NCBI RefSeq assembly: GCF_001592265.1
Contig: NZ_BCWP01000028.1
Coordinates: 1 to 48,490 of the forward strand
Reading direction: 5' to 3'
DNA: 48,490 nt
Source: Curvibacter delicatus NBRC 14919
Lineage (GTDB): Bacteria > Pseudomonadota > Gammaproteobacteria > Burkholderiales > Burkholderiaceae_C
Part shown: positions 36,967 through 45,525 of the stretch, one piece after another
Layout: every line of letters begins with the position of its first letter
Numbering within the stretch: the first letter of the stretch is position 1
Program-made: the position numbers and the translations under genes
Notes under the pieces: model-generated
Told to the model about the DNA's origin: nothing
Database searches by the model: none
Seen by the model: the letters and a program-made list of their open reading frames with translations, nothing else

Positions 36967-37869
36967 ATGACCTTGCTTGCCGTGCTGCGCGCTACCGCGC
37001 GCCTGCCGTTTCTGCTGCTGACGCTGTCTTGCCTGTTGCTGGGCCTGGCCACGGTCTGGCACATCGGCATGCCACTGGACGGCGTCTTGCTGGCCAAGGT
37101 GGTGGCCGGTGCGCTGTGTGCCCACATCAGCGTCAACATGCTCAACGAATACGCCGACTTCCGAAGTGGGCTGGACGCGACCACACGGCGCACGCCGTTC
37201 TCTGGCGGCAGTGGGGCCTTGCCGGCGCAGCCGCAGTGGGCCGGTGCCGTGCTGGCGGTGGGCTTGCTGGCACTGGGCCTGACGCTGGCCGTGGGGTGGG
37301 CGGTGCTGCGCCTGCGCGGCTGGGCCATCCTGCCCATCGGGCTGGCGGGTGTGCTGCTGGTGCTGCTGTACACCCCCTGGCTCACGCGCCACCCGCTGCT
37401 GTGTCTGCTGGCACCGGGGCTGGGCGTGGGGCCGCTGATGGTGGTGGGCACGCATGTGGCCCTGGGGGGCCACAACCTGGGCGCGGCGCTGGCCGCTTCC
37501 TGGGTGCCTGGCTGCCTGGCCAGCGCCTTGTTGCTGCTCAACCAGTTTCCCGATCGCGAAGCCGACCGCGTGGTGGGTCGGCGCAACCTGGTCATCGTGC
37601 GTGGCCGGCCGTGGGCGGCGCGGCTGGTGCTGGTGCTGCATGGCCTGGCGGCCGCCGGGCTGCTGGTTGCGGTCCTGCTGCGCTGGCTGCCGACGCCCAC
37701 GCTGTGGGGGTTGGCGCCGATGGCGCTGGCCGTGCCCATGGGCCGCTGGCTGCTGCGTTACGGCGACGAGCCCGAGCGTCTGCTGCCGGCCATGACGCTC
37801 AATGTCGTGGTGGCACTGGCCACGCCGCTGTTCATGGCCGTAGCGGCCATGTCCTGGCAACTGCCCTGA
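36967..37869 (+). CDS. UbiA/MenA-family prenyltransferase
   Basis: Integral membrane protein of 300 residues with about eight or nine hydrophobic segments. The first Asp-rich motif is NMLNEYADFRSGLD (about residues 60-73) and the second is NQFPDREADRVVGRRNLV (about 196-213), both as in MenA-like 1,4-dihydroxy-2-naphthoate prenyltransferases. No men genes are near, and beta-proteobacteria normally use ubiquinone, so the acceptor is uncertain. It starts 16 bases after yggS. Confidence 0.85.
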   Translation: MTLLAVLRATARLPFLLLTLSCLLLGLATVWHIGMPLDGVLLAKVVAGALCAHISVNMLNEYADFRSGLDATTRRTPFSGGSGALPAQPQWAGAVLAVGLLALGLTLAVGWAVLRLRGWAILPIGLAGVLLVLLYTPWLTRHPLLCLLAPGLGVGPLMVVGTHVALGGHNLGAALAASWVPGCLASALLLLNQFPDREADRVVGRRNLVIVRGRPWAARLVLVLHGLAAAGLLVAVLLRWLPTPTLWGLAPMALAVPMGRWLLRYGDEPERLLPAMTLNVVVALATPLFMAVAAMSWQLP

Positions 37870-37876
37870 TACCTCG

Positions 37877-38353
37877 TCACGGCAAGGCGAGCTGGGTGGT
37901 GTTCTTGACCTCTTCCATCACCGCATAGGTGCGCGTTTCGCGCACGCCGGGCAGTTGCCACAGCACGGTGCCGGCAAAGTCGCGGTAGGCCGCCATGTCG
38001 GCCATGCGGGTCTTGAGCAGGTAGTCAAAGCCGCCGGCCACCATGTGGCACTCCATGATCTCCGGCCGCACCTGCACCGCCGCCTTGAACTGCTCGAACA
38101 CATTGGGTGTGGTGCGGTCGAGCAGCACCTCGACGAAGACCAGCATGCCGCGCCCGAGCTTGAGCGGGTTCAGGCGCGCCTCGTACCCCAGGATGTAGCC
38201 CTCGCGCGTGAGCCGCTGCACACGCGCCAGCACCGCGGTGGGCGACAGGCTCACCGCCTCGGCCAGCTTGAGGTTGGCCAGCCGGCCGTCCTGCTGCAGG
38301 AGCTTGAGGAGCTTCAGGTCGGTGAGGTCGAGTTCCGGCGCAATGTCGTGCAT
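37877..38353 (-). CDS. Lrp/AsnC-family regulator, probable regulator of putA
   Basis: Protein of 158 residues: N-terminal helix-turn-helix (LLKLLQQDGRLANLKLAEAV, SPTAVLARVQRL) and C-terminal RAM domain (AAVQVRPEIMECHMVAGGFD). It is divergent from putA with a palindromic AT-rich site between them. In proteobacteria whose PutA has no DNA-binding domain, an Lrp-type protein (PutR) activates proline catabolism, which is the likely role. Confidence 0.9.
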   Translation of the reverse strand: MHDIAPELDLTDLKLLKLLQQDGRLANLKLAEAVSLSPTAVLARVQRLTREGYILGYEARLNPLKLGRGMLVFVEVLLDRTTPNVFEQFKAAVQVRPEIMECHMVAGGFDYLLKTRMADMAAYRDFAGTVLWQLPGVRETRTYAVMEEVKNTTQLALP

Positions 38354-38376
38354 GACTGGATTAAATTTTGCAGAAC

Positions 38377-38401
38377 ATGAAAATTTCAGTCAGAAATTCA
38401 T
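38377..38401. promoter_or_regulatory. Putative Lrp-type operator between regulator and putA
   Basis: ATGAAAATTTC (38377-38387) and GAAATTCAT (38393-38401) form an imperfect inverted repeat with five bases between, in the 95-base divergent region. The AT-rich dyad has the form of Lrp/AsnC operators. Confidence 0.5.
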
Positions 38402-38448
38402 CTTGATTCTAGACACCATGGCGCTATTCACCAAACGGAGCGCCAACC

Positions 38449-41436
38449 ATGTCGACCACCGCCCGCCTGCCTAACCCCTACAGGCCCGAGGCCGAGATCG
38501 TCGCCCAGTGTCTCGCGGTCCTGGACCCGCAGCTGGACTGGCCGGCCGTCGTCCGCACCGCCCAGCCCTGGGTGCAGGCGGTGCGCGACCGGCCGCCGCC
38601 GTTCTGGGCCATGGAGCGCCTGCTGCAGGAATACCCGATCTCCAGCGCCGAGGGGCTGGCGCTGATGCGGCTGGCTGAGGCCCTGCTGCGCGTGCCCGAC
38701 CGGGAGACCGCGCTGGCGCTGACCGCCGACCAGCTGGGCCGGGCCGATTTCGCCAACGCCGCCGACCCTGAGGGCGGCCTGCCGGCCCGCCTGTCTTCGG
38801 CCGTCATCCGGCGCGCCAAGCAACTGCTGCCGGGCGGCGAGGCGAGCGGCCTGCTGGCCCGCCTAGGGGGGCACACCGCGGTGGCGGCCACGCTGCGCGC
38901 GGTGCAGCTGCTGGGGCGCCAGTTCGTACTCGGGCAGGACATGGGGCAGGCCTTGCAACGCGCCGAAGCCCTGCGCGCTACGGGGCGCCAGCTGCGCTTC
39001 AGCTTCGACATGCTGGGCGAGGGCGCGCGCACCGAGGCTGATGCGCAGCGTTATCTGGCGCGCTACGCCGCCGCGATCGACGCCATCGCCGCGCACCGCC
39101 TCGCTGCTGCGGCCAGCTGCGCCGAGCGTGACGGCATCTCGGTCAAGCTCAGTGCGCTGCATCCGCGCTACGAGGCCGCACAACATGCGCGCGTCATGGC
39201 TGAGCTGGTGCCGCGTGTCTGGTCGTTGTGTCAGCGCGCCGCCGCTGCCGATCTCAACCTGACGCTGGACGCCGAGGAGGTGGAGCGGCTGGAGCTCTCG
39301 CTCGATGTCTTCGAGGCGCTGGCTGCGCGGGTGGCGCAACACTGCCCGCAGTGGCCAGGCCTGGGGCTGGCCCTGCAGGCCTACCAGACGCGCGCGCTGG
39401 CGTTGGTGCAGCAGGTGGTGGCCATCGCGCGCCGCCACCAGGTGCGCATCATGTGCCGCCTGGTCAAGGGTGCCTACTGGGATGCCGAGATCAAGCGCGC
39501 CCAGGAACTCGGCCTGCCGCACTACCCGGTGTTCACCCACAAGTCGCACACCGATGTCTCGTACCTGGCCTGTGCACAGGCCTTGCTGCAGGCCGGCGAC
39601 GCGGTCTACCCGCAGTTCGCCAGCCACAACGCCGGCACCCTCGCCGCCGTGCTGCAACTCGCTGGGCGCCAAGGGACGGCGTTCGAACTGCAAAGGCTGC
39701 ACGGCATGGGCGAGGGTCTGTACCGCGAGGTGCTCCAAGACCGGCGCATCGCCTGCCGCGTCTATGCGCCGGTCGGCACGCAGCGCGATTTGCTGGCCTA
39801 CCTGGTGCGCCGCCTGCTGGAGAACGGGGCGAACTCGTCGTTTGTGCACCAGCTCGTCGATGACGCGCTGAGCCTGCAGGCGCTGCTGGCCTCACCCTTG
39901 CGCTTGCATGCTGCGCCGGCCCTGCCATTGCCGTCCGACCTCTTTGGCGCGGCACGTGCCAACAGTCTGGGCGTGGACCTGACGGTGGCCGCCATGCGCG
40001 CGCCGCTGCTGGCCGCGCATGCCGCGCTGGTGTTGCCGCAGGTGCCGGTGTTTGATGCCAAATCAGCCTCCAGGGCTTATGAAATCAGTGCCGACAGCTA
40101 TGAAAACTGGAGCGCTTTGCCGGCGGCCGAGCGCGCCGCTGTGTTGCGCCGCGCCGCCGAGACGCTGCAGGCCCGGTTGCCGCAGTTCTGCGCACTGCTG
40201 GTGCAGGAAGCGTTCAAGACCTGGGGTGACGCGGTGGCCGAGGTGCGCGAGGCGGTGGACTTCCTGCGCTACTACGCGGGCGAGGCCGAGCGCATCCTGC
40301 AGCCGGTGCCGCTGCCCGGCCCGACCGGCGAACACAACGAGTTGCGCCTGAGGGGCCGCGGTGTCTGGGTCTGCATCAGCCCGTGGAATTTCCCGCTTGC
40401 CATCTTCACCGGCCAGGTGGCAGCGGCACTCGTTACCGGCAACACCGTGCTGGCCAAGCCGGCCGAGCAGACGCCGGTCGTGGCGCAGGCCATGGTCGAT
40501 GTGCTGCACGGCGCCGGCGTACCGGCCGGCGCCTTGCAACTGTTGCCCGGCCCGGGCGAGACGGTCGGCGCCGCACTGGTGGCGCTGCCCGGCATTGCCG
40601 GCGTGGTGTTCACCGGTTCGACGCCGGTGGCCAAGACCATCCAGCGCGCCCTGGCCGCGAAAGAGGGTGCCATCGTGCCGCTGATTGCCGAGACCGGCGG
40701 CATCAACGCCATGCTGGTCGACTCCTCCGCACTGCCCGAGCAGGTGGTGGATGCGGTGGTGCAGAGCGCCTTCCGCTCCGCCGGCCAGCGTTGTTCGGCG
40801 CTGCGCCTGCTGTGTCTGCACGAGGCGATTGCCGATGGCGTGATCGACATGCTTCGCGGCGCAGCGCAGGCCTTGGTGCTGGGCGAGCCGTCCGATCTGG
40901 CCACCGATGTCGGACCGGTGATCGATCGCGCGGCCTGCGACACCCTGCAGCGCCAGCTGCAGCGTCTCGATGCCGAGGCAAAAGTGCTACTGCGCCTTGA
41001 TGATGTTGCGCAAGCAGCTATCAATTCAGTAGCAAATTGGGTGCCGCCGGCGATCTACGAAGTTGATGCGATCGAACGGGTGCAGACCGAAATCTTCGGC
41101 CCGGTGCTGCAGGTGGTGCGCTGGCGCGGCGATCCGGCGGCGGTGATCGGGCAGATCAACGCACTCGGCTACGGGCTCACGCTTGGCCTGCAGACCCGCA
41201 TCGACACGCGGGCGCAAAGCTTGGCGGCGGCGGCGCACATCGGCAACGTCTACGTCAACCGCAACATGATCGGCGCCGTGGTCGGCGTGCAGCCTTTCGG
41301 CGGCGAGGGCTTGAGCGGCACCGGACCGAAGGCCGGCGGGCCGCACTACCTGGTGCGCTTCTGCGCCGAGCAGACCGTGACGGTCAACACGGCAGCCGCC
41401 GGCGGCAATGCGGCGCTGCTGGCCGCCCTCTCATGA
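38449..41436 (+). CDS. putA: Bifunctional proline dehydrogenase / P5C dehydrogenase PutA
   Basis: Protein of 995 residues that oxidises proline to glutamate in two steps. FAD-dependent PRODH domain at about 165-470 (RLVKGAYWDAEIK, FASHNAGTLAAVL, YAPVGTQRDLLAYLVRRLLE), aldehyde dehydrogenase at about 530-985 with NFPLAIFTGQVAAAL, the ETGGINAM Glu and catalytic Cys782 (SAGQRCSALR). The N-terminus lacks the ribbon-helix-helix of trifunctional PutA, in agreement with the separate Lrp-type regulator. Two interspersed repeats lie in frame within the gene (40054-40107, 40980-41037). The stop overlaps the stop of arginase in TCATGA. Confidence 0.97.
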   Translation: MSTTARLPNPYRPEAEIVAQCLAVLDPQLDWPAVVRTAQPWVQAVRDRPPPFWAMERLLQEYPISSAEGLALMRLAEALLRVPDRETALALTADQLGRADFANAADPEGGLPARLSSAVIRRAKQLLPGGEASGLLARLGGHTAVAATLRAVQLLGRQFVLGQDMGQALQRAEALRATGRQLRFSFDMLGEGARTEADAQRYLARYAAAIDAIAAHRLAAAASCAERDGISVKLSALHPRYEAAQHARVMAELVPRVWSLCQRAAAADLNLTLDAEEVERLELSLDVFEALAARVAQHCPQWPGLGLALQAYQTRALALVQQVVAIARRHQVRIMCRLVKGAYWDAEIKRAQELGLPHYPVFTHKSHTDVSYLACAQALLQAGDAVYPQFASHNAGTLAAVLQLAGRQGTAFELQRLHGMGEGLYREVLQDRRIACRVYAPVGTQRDLLAYLVRRLLENGANSSFVHQLVDDALSLQALLASPLRLHAAPALPLPSDLFGAARANSLGVDLTVAAMRAPLLAAHAALVLPQVPVFDAKSASRAYEISADSYENWSALPAAERAAVLRRAAETLQARLPQFCALLVQEAFKTWGDAVAEVREAVDFLRYYAGEAERILQPVPLPGPTGEHNELRLRGRGVWVCISPWNFPLAIFTGQVAAALVTGNTVLAKPAEQTPVVAQAMVDVLHGAGVPAGALQLLPGPGETVGAALVALPGIAGVVFTGSTPVAKTIQRALAAKEGAIVPLIAETGGINAMLVDSSALPEQVVDAVVQSAFRSAGQRCSALRLLCLHEAIADGVIDMLRGAAQALVLGEPSDLATDVGPVIDRAACDTLQRQLQRLDAEAKVLLRLDDVAQAAINSVANWVPPAIYEVDAIERVQTEIFGPVLQVVRWRGDPAAVIGQINALGYGLTLGLQTRIDTRAQSLAAAAHIGNVYVNRNMIGAVVGVQPFGGEGLSGTGPKAGGPHYLVRFCAEQTVTVNTAAAGGNAALLAALS
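40054..40107 (-). repeat. Comamonadaceae-type interspersed element in putA, copy 3
   Basis: On the minus strand it reads TTTTCATAGCTGTCGGCACT, then ATTTCATAAGCCCTGGAGGC, aligning with the yggS copy. It lies in the linker between the two enzyme domains and stays in frame. Confidence 0.6.
40980..41037 (-). repeat. Comamonadaceae-type interspersed element in putA, copy 4
   Basis: On the minus strand it begins TTTGCTACTGAATTGATAGC and continues TGCTTGCGCAACATCATCAA. It has the GCTA...TAGC pair at 41017-41033, as in copy 1. It codes for part of an exposed section of the aldehyde dehydrogenase domain (about residues 845-863), in frame. Confidence 0.6.
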
Positions 41437-42342
41437 GGTGCCCAGCGCGGTGGCCAGCAGTTCCACCGCCAGCACCGCCGTGCGCTGGTGCTGGTCCAGC
41501 AGCGGGTTGAGTTCCACCACCTCGAGCGAACCGAGCCGGCCGCTGGCGGCGACCAGCTGCATGCACAGCCGCGCTTCCTGCAGACTGGCGCCGTTGCGTA
41601 CCGTGGTGGCCACGCCGGGCGCCAGGCCAGGGTCGAGGAAATCGACGTCAAAGCTCAGGTGCAAGTGGGTATGTTTATCCAGGCCGGCCAGTGCGCGCGC
41701 CATGACCTCGCGCATGCCGAGTGTGTGCAGCGCTGGCATGTCGAACACCGTCAAGCCGAGCTCGTGCACCAGCGCCACTTCACCGGGGTCCACGCTGCGC
41801 ACGCCAATCTGCCGCACGGCATCGGCCGCCAGGGCCGGCACGGTGCCGCTCAGTTGCGTGAGCGCCGCCGGCCCGACACCGCGCAGACAGGCCAGCGGCA
41901 TGCCGTGCAGGTTGGCACTCGGGCTGGTGCGCCGGCTGTTGCAGTCGGCATGGGCATCGAGCCAGAGCACGCGCAAGCGTTTGCCGACGGCGCGGCAATG
42001 GCGTGCTGCTGCGCTGATGGAGCCGATCGCCAGGCTGTGGTCGCCGCCCAGCAGCAGCGGCAGGCGGCCCTGCAAGAGTTCGGCCAGCACCGCATCGTGC
42101 ACCGCGTGATTCCAGGCAATCACTTCGTCCAGGTGGCGGTAGCCGTCGTGCGGTGGTTGCTGCGGGTTGGGCGGGCCGCGAAGGTCGCCGGCGTCATGCA
42201 CCTGCCGGCCAAGCGTCTGCAAGGCGGCCGCCAGTCCGGCTGCGCGCAGCGCCTGCGGCCCCTGGCTGGTGCCCGGTCGGCCGGCGCCCACATCTGTCGG
42301 GGCGCCGATGAGGGTGATGTCGTGCTTCAATGTGGCTACCAT
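41431..42342 (-). CDS. rocF: Arginase
   Basis: Manganese-dependent arginase of 303 residues that makes ornithine and urea. Metal-binding motifs GGDHSLAIGS, DAHADCNS and SFDVDFLDP are intact; substrate motif around NLHGMPLA. The ATG at 42342 gives the typical start (HDITLIGAPTDVG). It is convergent with putA, their TGA stops overlapping, and divergent from the phosphoribosyltransferase gene with 28 bases between. Its neighbourhood suggests amino-acid (Arg/Pro) catabolism. Confidence 0.94.
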   Translation of the reverse strand: MVATLKHDITLIGAPTDVGAGRPGTSQGPQALRAAGLAAALQTLGRQVHDAGDLRGPPNPQQPPHDGYRHLDEVIAWNHAVHDAVLAELLQGRLPLLLGGDHSLAIGSISAAARHCRAVGKRLRVLWLDAHADCNSRRTSPSANLHGMPLACLRGVGPAALTQLSGTVPALAADAVRQIGVRSVDPGEVALVHELGLTVFDMPALHTLGMREVMARALAGLDKHTHLHLSFDVDFLDPGLAPGVATTVRNGASLQEARLCMQLVAASGRLGSLEVVELNPLLDQHQRTAVLAVELLATALGTS

Positions 42343-42370
42343 TGTGGCAAGCTTTTGCGGGAGAGACAGC

Positions 42371-42994
42371 ATGTTTCGAGACCGACAGGAGGCCGCTGAC
42401 CAGTTGGCCGGCAGCTTGAAGGCCTACCAGGGCAAGAAGCCTCTGGTGCTGGCCATTCCGCGCGGCGCGGTACCGATGGCCAAGCTGATTGCCGAGCGGC
42501 TCGGCGGCGACTTCGATGTGGTGCTGGTGCGTAAGCTGCGTGCCCCCTGGCAGCCCGAGCTGGCCGTCGGTTCGGTCGATGAAAGCGGTTGGACCTACAT
42601 CGCACCGTTTGCGGAGTCCATGGGGGCCGACGACAAGCACCTGGCCGAGGAAAAACGCAAGCAGCTGGAGACCATTCGTCAGCGGCGCGCCCAGTACACG
42701 CCGCTGCGGCCGCACATCGACCCGGCCGGGCGCACGGTGATCGTCGTCGACGACGGCCTGGCTACCGGCGCCACCATGATCGCGGCGCTGCACGGCCTGC
42801 GCCAGCAAAACCCGGCCAAGCTGGTGTGCGCCGTGCCGGTGGCACCGCCCGACACGCTGGCAAAAGTGCGCGAGCTGGCCGACGAGGTGGTGTGCCTGCA
42901 AGCGCCGGAATTCTTCCAGGCCGTCGGCCAGTTCTACCGCCACTTTCCGCAAGTGGAGGACGAGGAAGTCATTGCCTTGCTCAAGGCGAAATAG
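42371..42994 (+). CDS. Phosphoribosyltransferase-domain protein
   Basis: Type I PRTase fold of 207 residues. PRPP loop is VIVVDDGLATGATM (about 126-139); preceding blocks LVLAIPRGAVPMAKLIAE and DVVLVRKLRAP are typical of the group that is fused to a dienelactone hydrolase in some actinobacteria (for example Rv0571c). In this window the hydrolase homologue is the next gene, on the other strand. Substrate unknown. Confidence 0.9.
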   Translation: MFRDRQEAADQLAGSLKAYQGKKPLVLAIPRGAVPMAKLIAERLGGDFDVVLVRKLRAPWQPELAVGSVDESGWTYIAPFAESMGADDKHLAEEKRKQLETIRQRRAQYTPLRPHIDPAGRTVIVVDDGLATGATMIAALHGLRQQNPAKLVCAVPVAPPDTLAKVRELADEVVCLQAPEFFQAVGQFYRHFPQVEDEEVIALLKAK

Positions 42995-43070
42995 CCTTCA
43001 GCGAACCGGGTGGCGTGCGGTAATCCAACCCAGGAACGCCGTGCGACTTCGCACACCAAATGCCCCAACC

Positions 43071-43163
43071 GGGAAACGCCGTGGAACCGGCTCCGCCGGT
43101 CCACTGGCGTTGCCCCCTGCAAGGGGGGTGGCGGCTACGCGCAGCGAGCAAGCCTGGGGGTGT
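43071..43163 (-). repeat. Dispersed intergenic repeat, copy B (3' of the hydrolase gene)
   Basis: 43109-43163 is identical to 35098-35152; similarity continues to about 43071 with one indel, including CCGG-CTCCG-CCGG. It begins three bases after the stop of the minus-strand hydrolase gene, the same placement and orientation as copy A at pilT. Confidence 0.9.
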
Positions 43164-43166
43164 TCG

Positions 43167-43820
43167 TCAGAGTCCGCGCAAGTGGCGGCTGAACCAGGCG
43201 GCCGCCTGGCGTGCCACCTCTTCCAGCGTGCCGGCCTCTTCGAACAGGTGGGTGGCGCCGGGAATGACCGACAGTTCCTTCTCGCAGTGCAGCCGGGCAT
43301 GGGCCTCGCGGTTGAGTTCCAGCACTTCGGGGTCGTGCCCGCCGACCAGCAGCAGGGTGGGTGCGGCCACGCGGGCCAGGTCGTGGTGGCCGGCCAGATC
43401 GGGTCGGCCGCCGCGCGAGACCACCGCCTTGATGGTGTCGCTGACGGCGGCTGCCGCCTGCAATGCGGCTGCGGCGCCGGTGCTGGCGCCAAAGTAGCCG
43501 ATTGGCAGGCGCTGCGTTGCCGGATGTTGCAAGACCCAGCGCGTGGCCACCAGCAGGCGGTGCGTCAGCAGCGGAATGTCGAAACGCGTCTGGTAGTCCA
43601 GATCCTCGGCAACGGTCAGCAGGTCCAGCAGCAGTGTGCCCAGATGCTGGGCGTGCAGCTCCTTGGCGACGAAGTTGTTGCGCGGGCTGTGGCGGCTGCT
43701 GCCGCTGCCGTGCGCGAACAGCACGATGCCCTGGGCGTTGGCGGGCAACTCCAGCATGCCTTCGATCTGCACGCCATCCACCGGGATGTGGACGAGCTGT
43801 TCGAGCGCCGGCTTCATCAT
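43167..43820 (-). CDS. Dienelactone-hydrolase-like alpha/beta hydrolase
   Basis: Protein of 217 residues. The oxyanion region is LFAHGSGSSRHSPRN, the nucleophile elbow GYFGASTGAAAAL (Ser), acid in LLVGGHDPEV and His in IPGATHLFEEAG. This subtype is often fused or adjacent to a PRTase, as here. AGGAGG precedes the ATG at 43820. It begins just downstream of the AmmeMemoRadiSam genes and may form one operon with them. Confidence 0.9.
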   Translation of the reverse strand: MMKPALEQLVHIPVDGVQIEGMLELPANAQGIVLFAHGSGSSRHSPRNNFVAKELHAQHLGTLLLDLLTVAEDLDYQTRFDIPLLTHRLLVATRWVLQHPATQRLPIGYFGASTGAAAALQAAAAVSDTIKAVVSRGGRPDLAGHHDLARVAAPTLLLVGGHDPEVLELNREAHARLHCEKELSVIPGATHLFEEAGTLEEVARQAAAWFSRHLRGL

Positions 43821-43849
43821 GGTCTGGCCTCCTGCGTGTCAGGCACCTA

Positions 43850-44944
43850 TCAGATACCAATGGCGATCGGAATGCGGCGACGGCCGAAATTGCCGGCCTG
43901 TTCGGCAAAACGGCCTGCCACTGCCGTGCCGCAGTCAGGGCAGTGGCCCGCGGGCGTGAGGCGGTACTGCACGATCTGGTGCCAGTCGCGTTCGATCAGC
44001 GCGGCCTGGCAGTGCGGGCAGTACGTGGTGTCGCCCTCGCGGTGGCGCACGTTGCCAGTGTAGACGTAGTGCAGGCCGTGCTGCAAGGCGATCTGCCGCG
44101 CGCGCACCAGCGTGGCGGCCGGCGTGGCCGGCACGTCGGGCATCTTGTGGTCGGGGTGGAAGGCCGAGAAATGCAGCGGCACGTCGGGGCCGAGTTCGCG
44201 CATGATCCAGCGGCACATGGCCGTGATTTCCTCGTCCGAGTCGTTGTGGCCTGGGATCAGCAGCGTGGTGATCTCGAACCAGATTGAGGTCTCATGCTTG
44301 AGGTAGACCAAGGTGTCGAGCACCGGCTGCAGGTGCGAGCCGGTGAGCTTGAAGTAGAAGTCGTCGCTGAAGGCCTTCAGGTCCACGTTGGCGGCGTCCA
44401 TCTTGGCGTAGAACTCGCGCCGCGCGGGGGCGTGCATGTAGCCGGCGGTGACGGCCACCGTCTGCACGCCGCGCGCATGGCAGGCATCGGCCACGTCCAT
44501 GGCGTACTCGGCAAAGATCACCGGGTCGTTGTAGGTGAAGGCTACGCTCTTGCAGCCCGACTCGGCGGCCGCCTGCGCGATGGCTTCGGGCGAGGCCTGG
44601 TCCATCAGCCGGTCCATGTCGCGCGACTTGCTGATGTCCCAGTTCTGGCAGAACTTGCAGGCCAGGTTGCAGCCGGCGGTGCCGAAAGACAGCACGCTGC
44701 TGCCGGGGTAGAAATGGTTGAGCGGCTTCTTCTCGATCGGATCGATGCAGAAGCCGGACGAGCGCCCGTAGGTGGTCAGGATCATCTGCGCGCCTTCGCG
44801 CATGCGCACGAAGCAGGCGCCGCGCTGGCCGTCGTGCAGCTTGCAGTCGCGCGGGCACAGGTCGCACTGCAGGCGGCCGTCGTCGATGGCGTGCCACCAG
44901 CGCGCCGGGTAGCGGTCGATATCGGTCGGTGTCAGGCTGTTCAT
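43850..44944 (-). CDS. amrS: AmmeMemoRadiSam system radical SAM enzyme
   Basis: Radical SAM protein of 364 residues. The 4Fe-4S motif is Cys92-x3-Cys96-x2-Cys99 (CNLACKFCQNW). An N-terminal Cys-rich segment (CDLCPRDC, CFVR) and a C-terminal zinc-ribbon-like pair (CPHCQA, CPDCGTA) are also present. Similar to pyruvate formate-lyase activating enzymes, but found with Memo and AMMECR1 homologues. The substrate is not known. It overlaps the AMMECR1 gene by four bases. Confidence 0.93.
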   Translation of the reverse strand: MNSLTPTDIDRYPARWWHAIDDGRLQCDLCPRDCKLHDGQRGACFVRMREGAQMILTTYGRSSGFCIDPIEKKPLNHFYPGSSVLSFGTAGCNLACKFCQNWDISKSRDMDRLMDQASPEAIAQAAAESGCKSVAFTYNDPVIFAEYAMDVADACHARGVQTVAVTAGYMHAPARREFYAKMDAANVDLKAFSDDFYFKLTGSHLQPVLDTLVYLKHETSIWFEITTLLIPGHNDSDEEITAMCRWIMRELGPDVPLHFSAFHPDHKMPDVPATPAATLVRARQIALQHGLHYVYTGNVRHREGDTTYCPHCQAALIERDWHQIVQYRLTPAGHCPDCGTAVAGRFAEQAGNFGRRRIPIAIGI

Positions 44945-45525
44945 GCGGCATCGGCGAGCCGCAGCTCGCTTTCCTTCCACTTGGCGACCGTGTAGCGCTG
45001 CAGGCGCACCTCGCCGTGCCAGAAGCTCGCCGGCAGGCCGGCCTTGCGCTTGAGCTGGGCCATGAAATCCTGCACCTCGGGCAGCTGTTCCCACACCTGC
45101 GGCAGGAAGGTGCTGCGCCGCGCGCCGAATGCGAACACCAGGCCGTCGATGCCGGGACGCAACTGCGCCAGTGCTTCGGCTTCGCTGTCGAAGCTCAGCG
45201 CCTGCATGGGCGACAGCAGCGAGATTTCGACCTCGGTGTGGTCGAGCTCGTGCGCGGCCAGAGGTGCAAAACGCGGATCGCGGAAGGCGGCGGCCAGCGC
45301 ATTGGCTTTGACATCAGCCAGCAGGGCGCGATGCGCCTCCAGCGAGCCGATGCAACCGCGCAGTTCGCCGTGCTGCGTCAGCGTGACGAAGCAGGCGCCG
45401 GGGGCCTCCAGCCAGGGTGCCGATTCATCTACGTTCTGCGGCCGCCCCAGCTCCCGCGCAATCGTGGCGCGGGCCAGCGGCAGCAAGGTGGCCCCGGCTT
45501 TGGGGTGCAGCTCAGTGGGTGCCAT
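44941..45525 (-). CDS. amrA: AmmeMemoRadiSam system protein A (AMMECR1 homologue)
   Basis: Protein of 194 residues with the AMMECR1 fold; the hallmark LRGCIGSLE is at residues 55-63, with a Cys that may be catalytic. C-terminal VRLQRYTVAKWKE is typical. Function unknown. The gene overlaps both neighbours, so A, B and the radical SAM gene are translated together. Confidence 0.93.
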   Translation of the reverse strand: MAPTELHPKAGATLLPLARATIARELGRPQNVDESAPWLEAPGACFVTLTQHGELRGCIGSLEAHRALLADVKANALAAAFRDPRFAPLAAHELDHTEVEISLLSPMQALSFDSEAEALAQLRPGIDGLVFAFGARRSTFLPQVWEQLPEVQDFMAQLKRKAGLPASFWHGEVRLQRYTVAKWKESELRLADAA

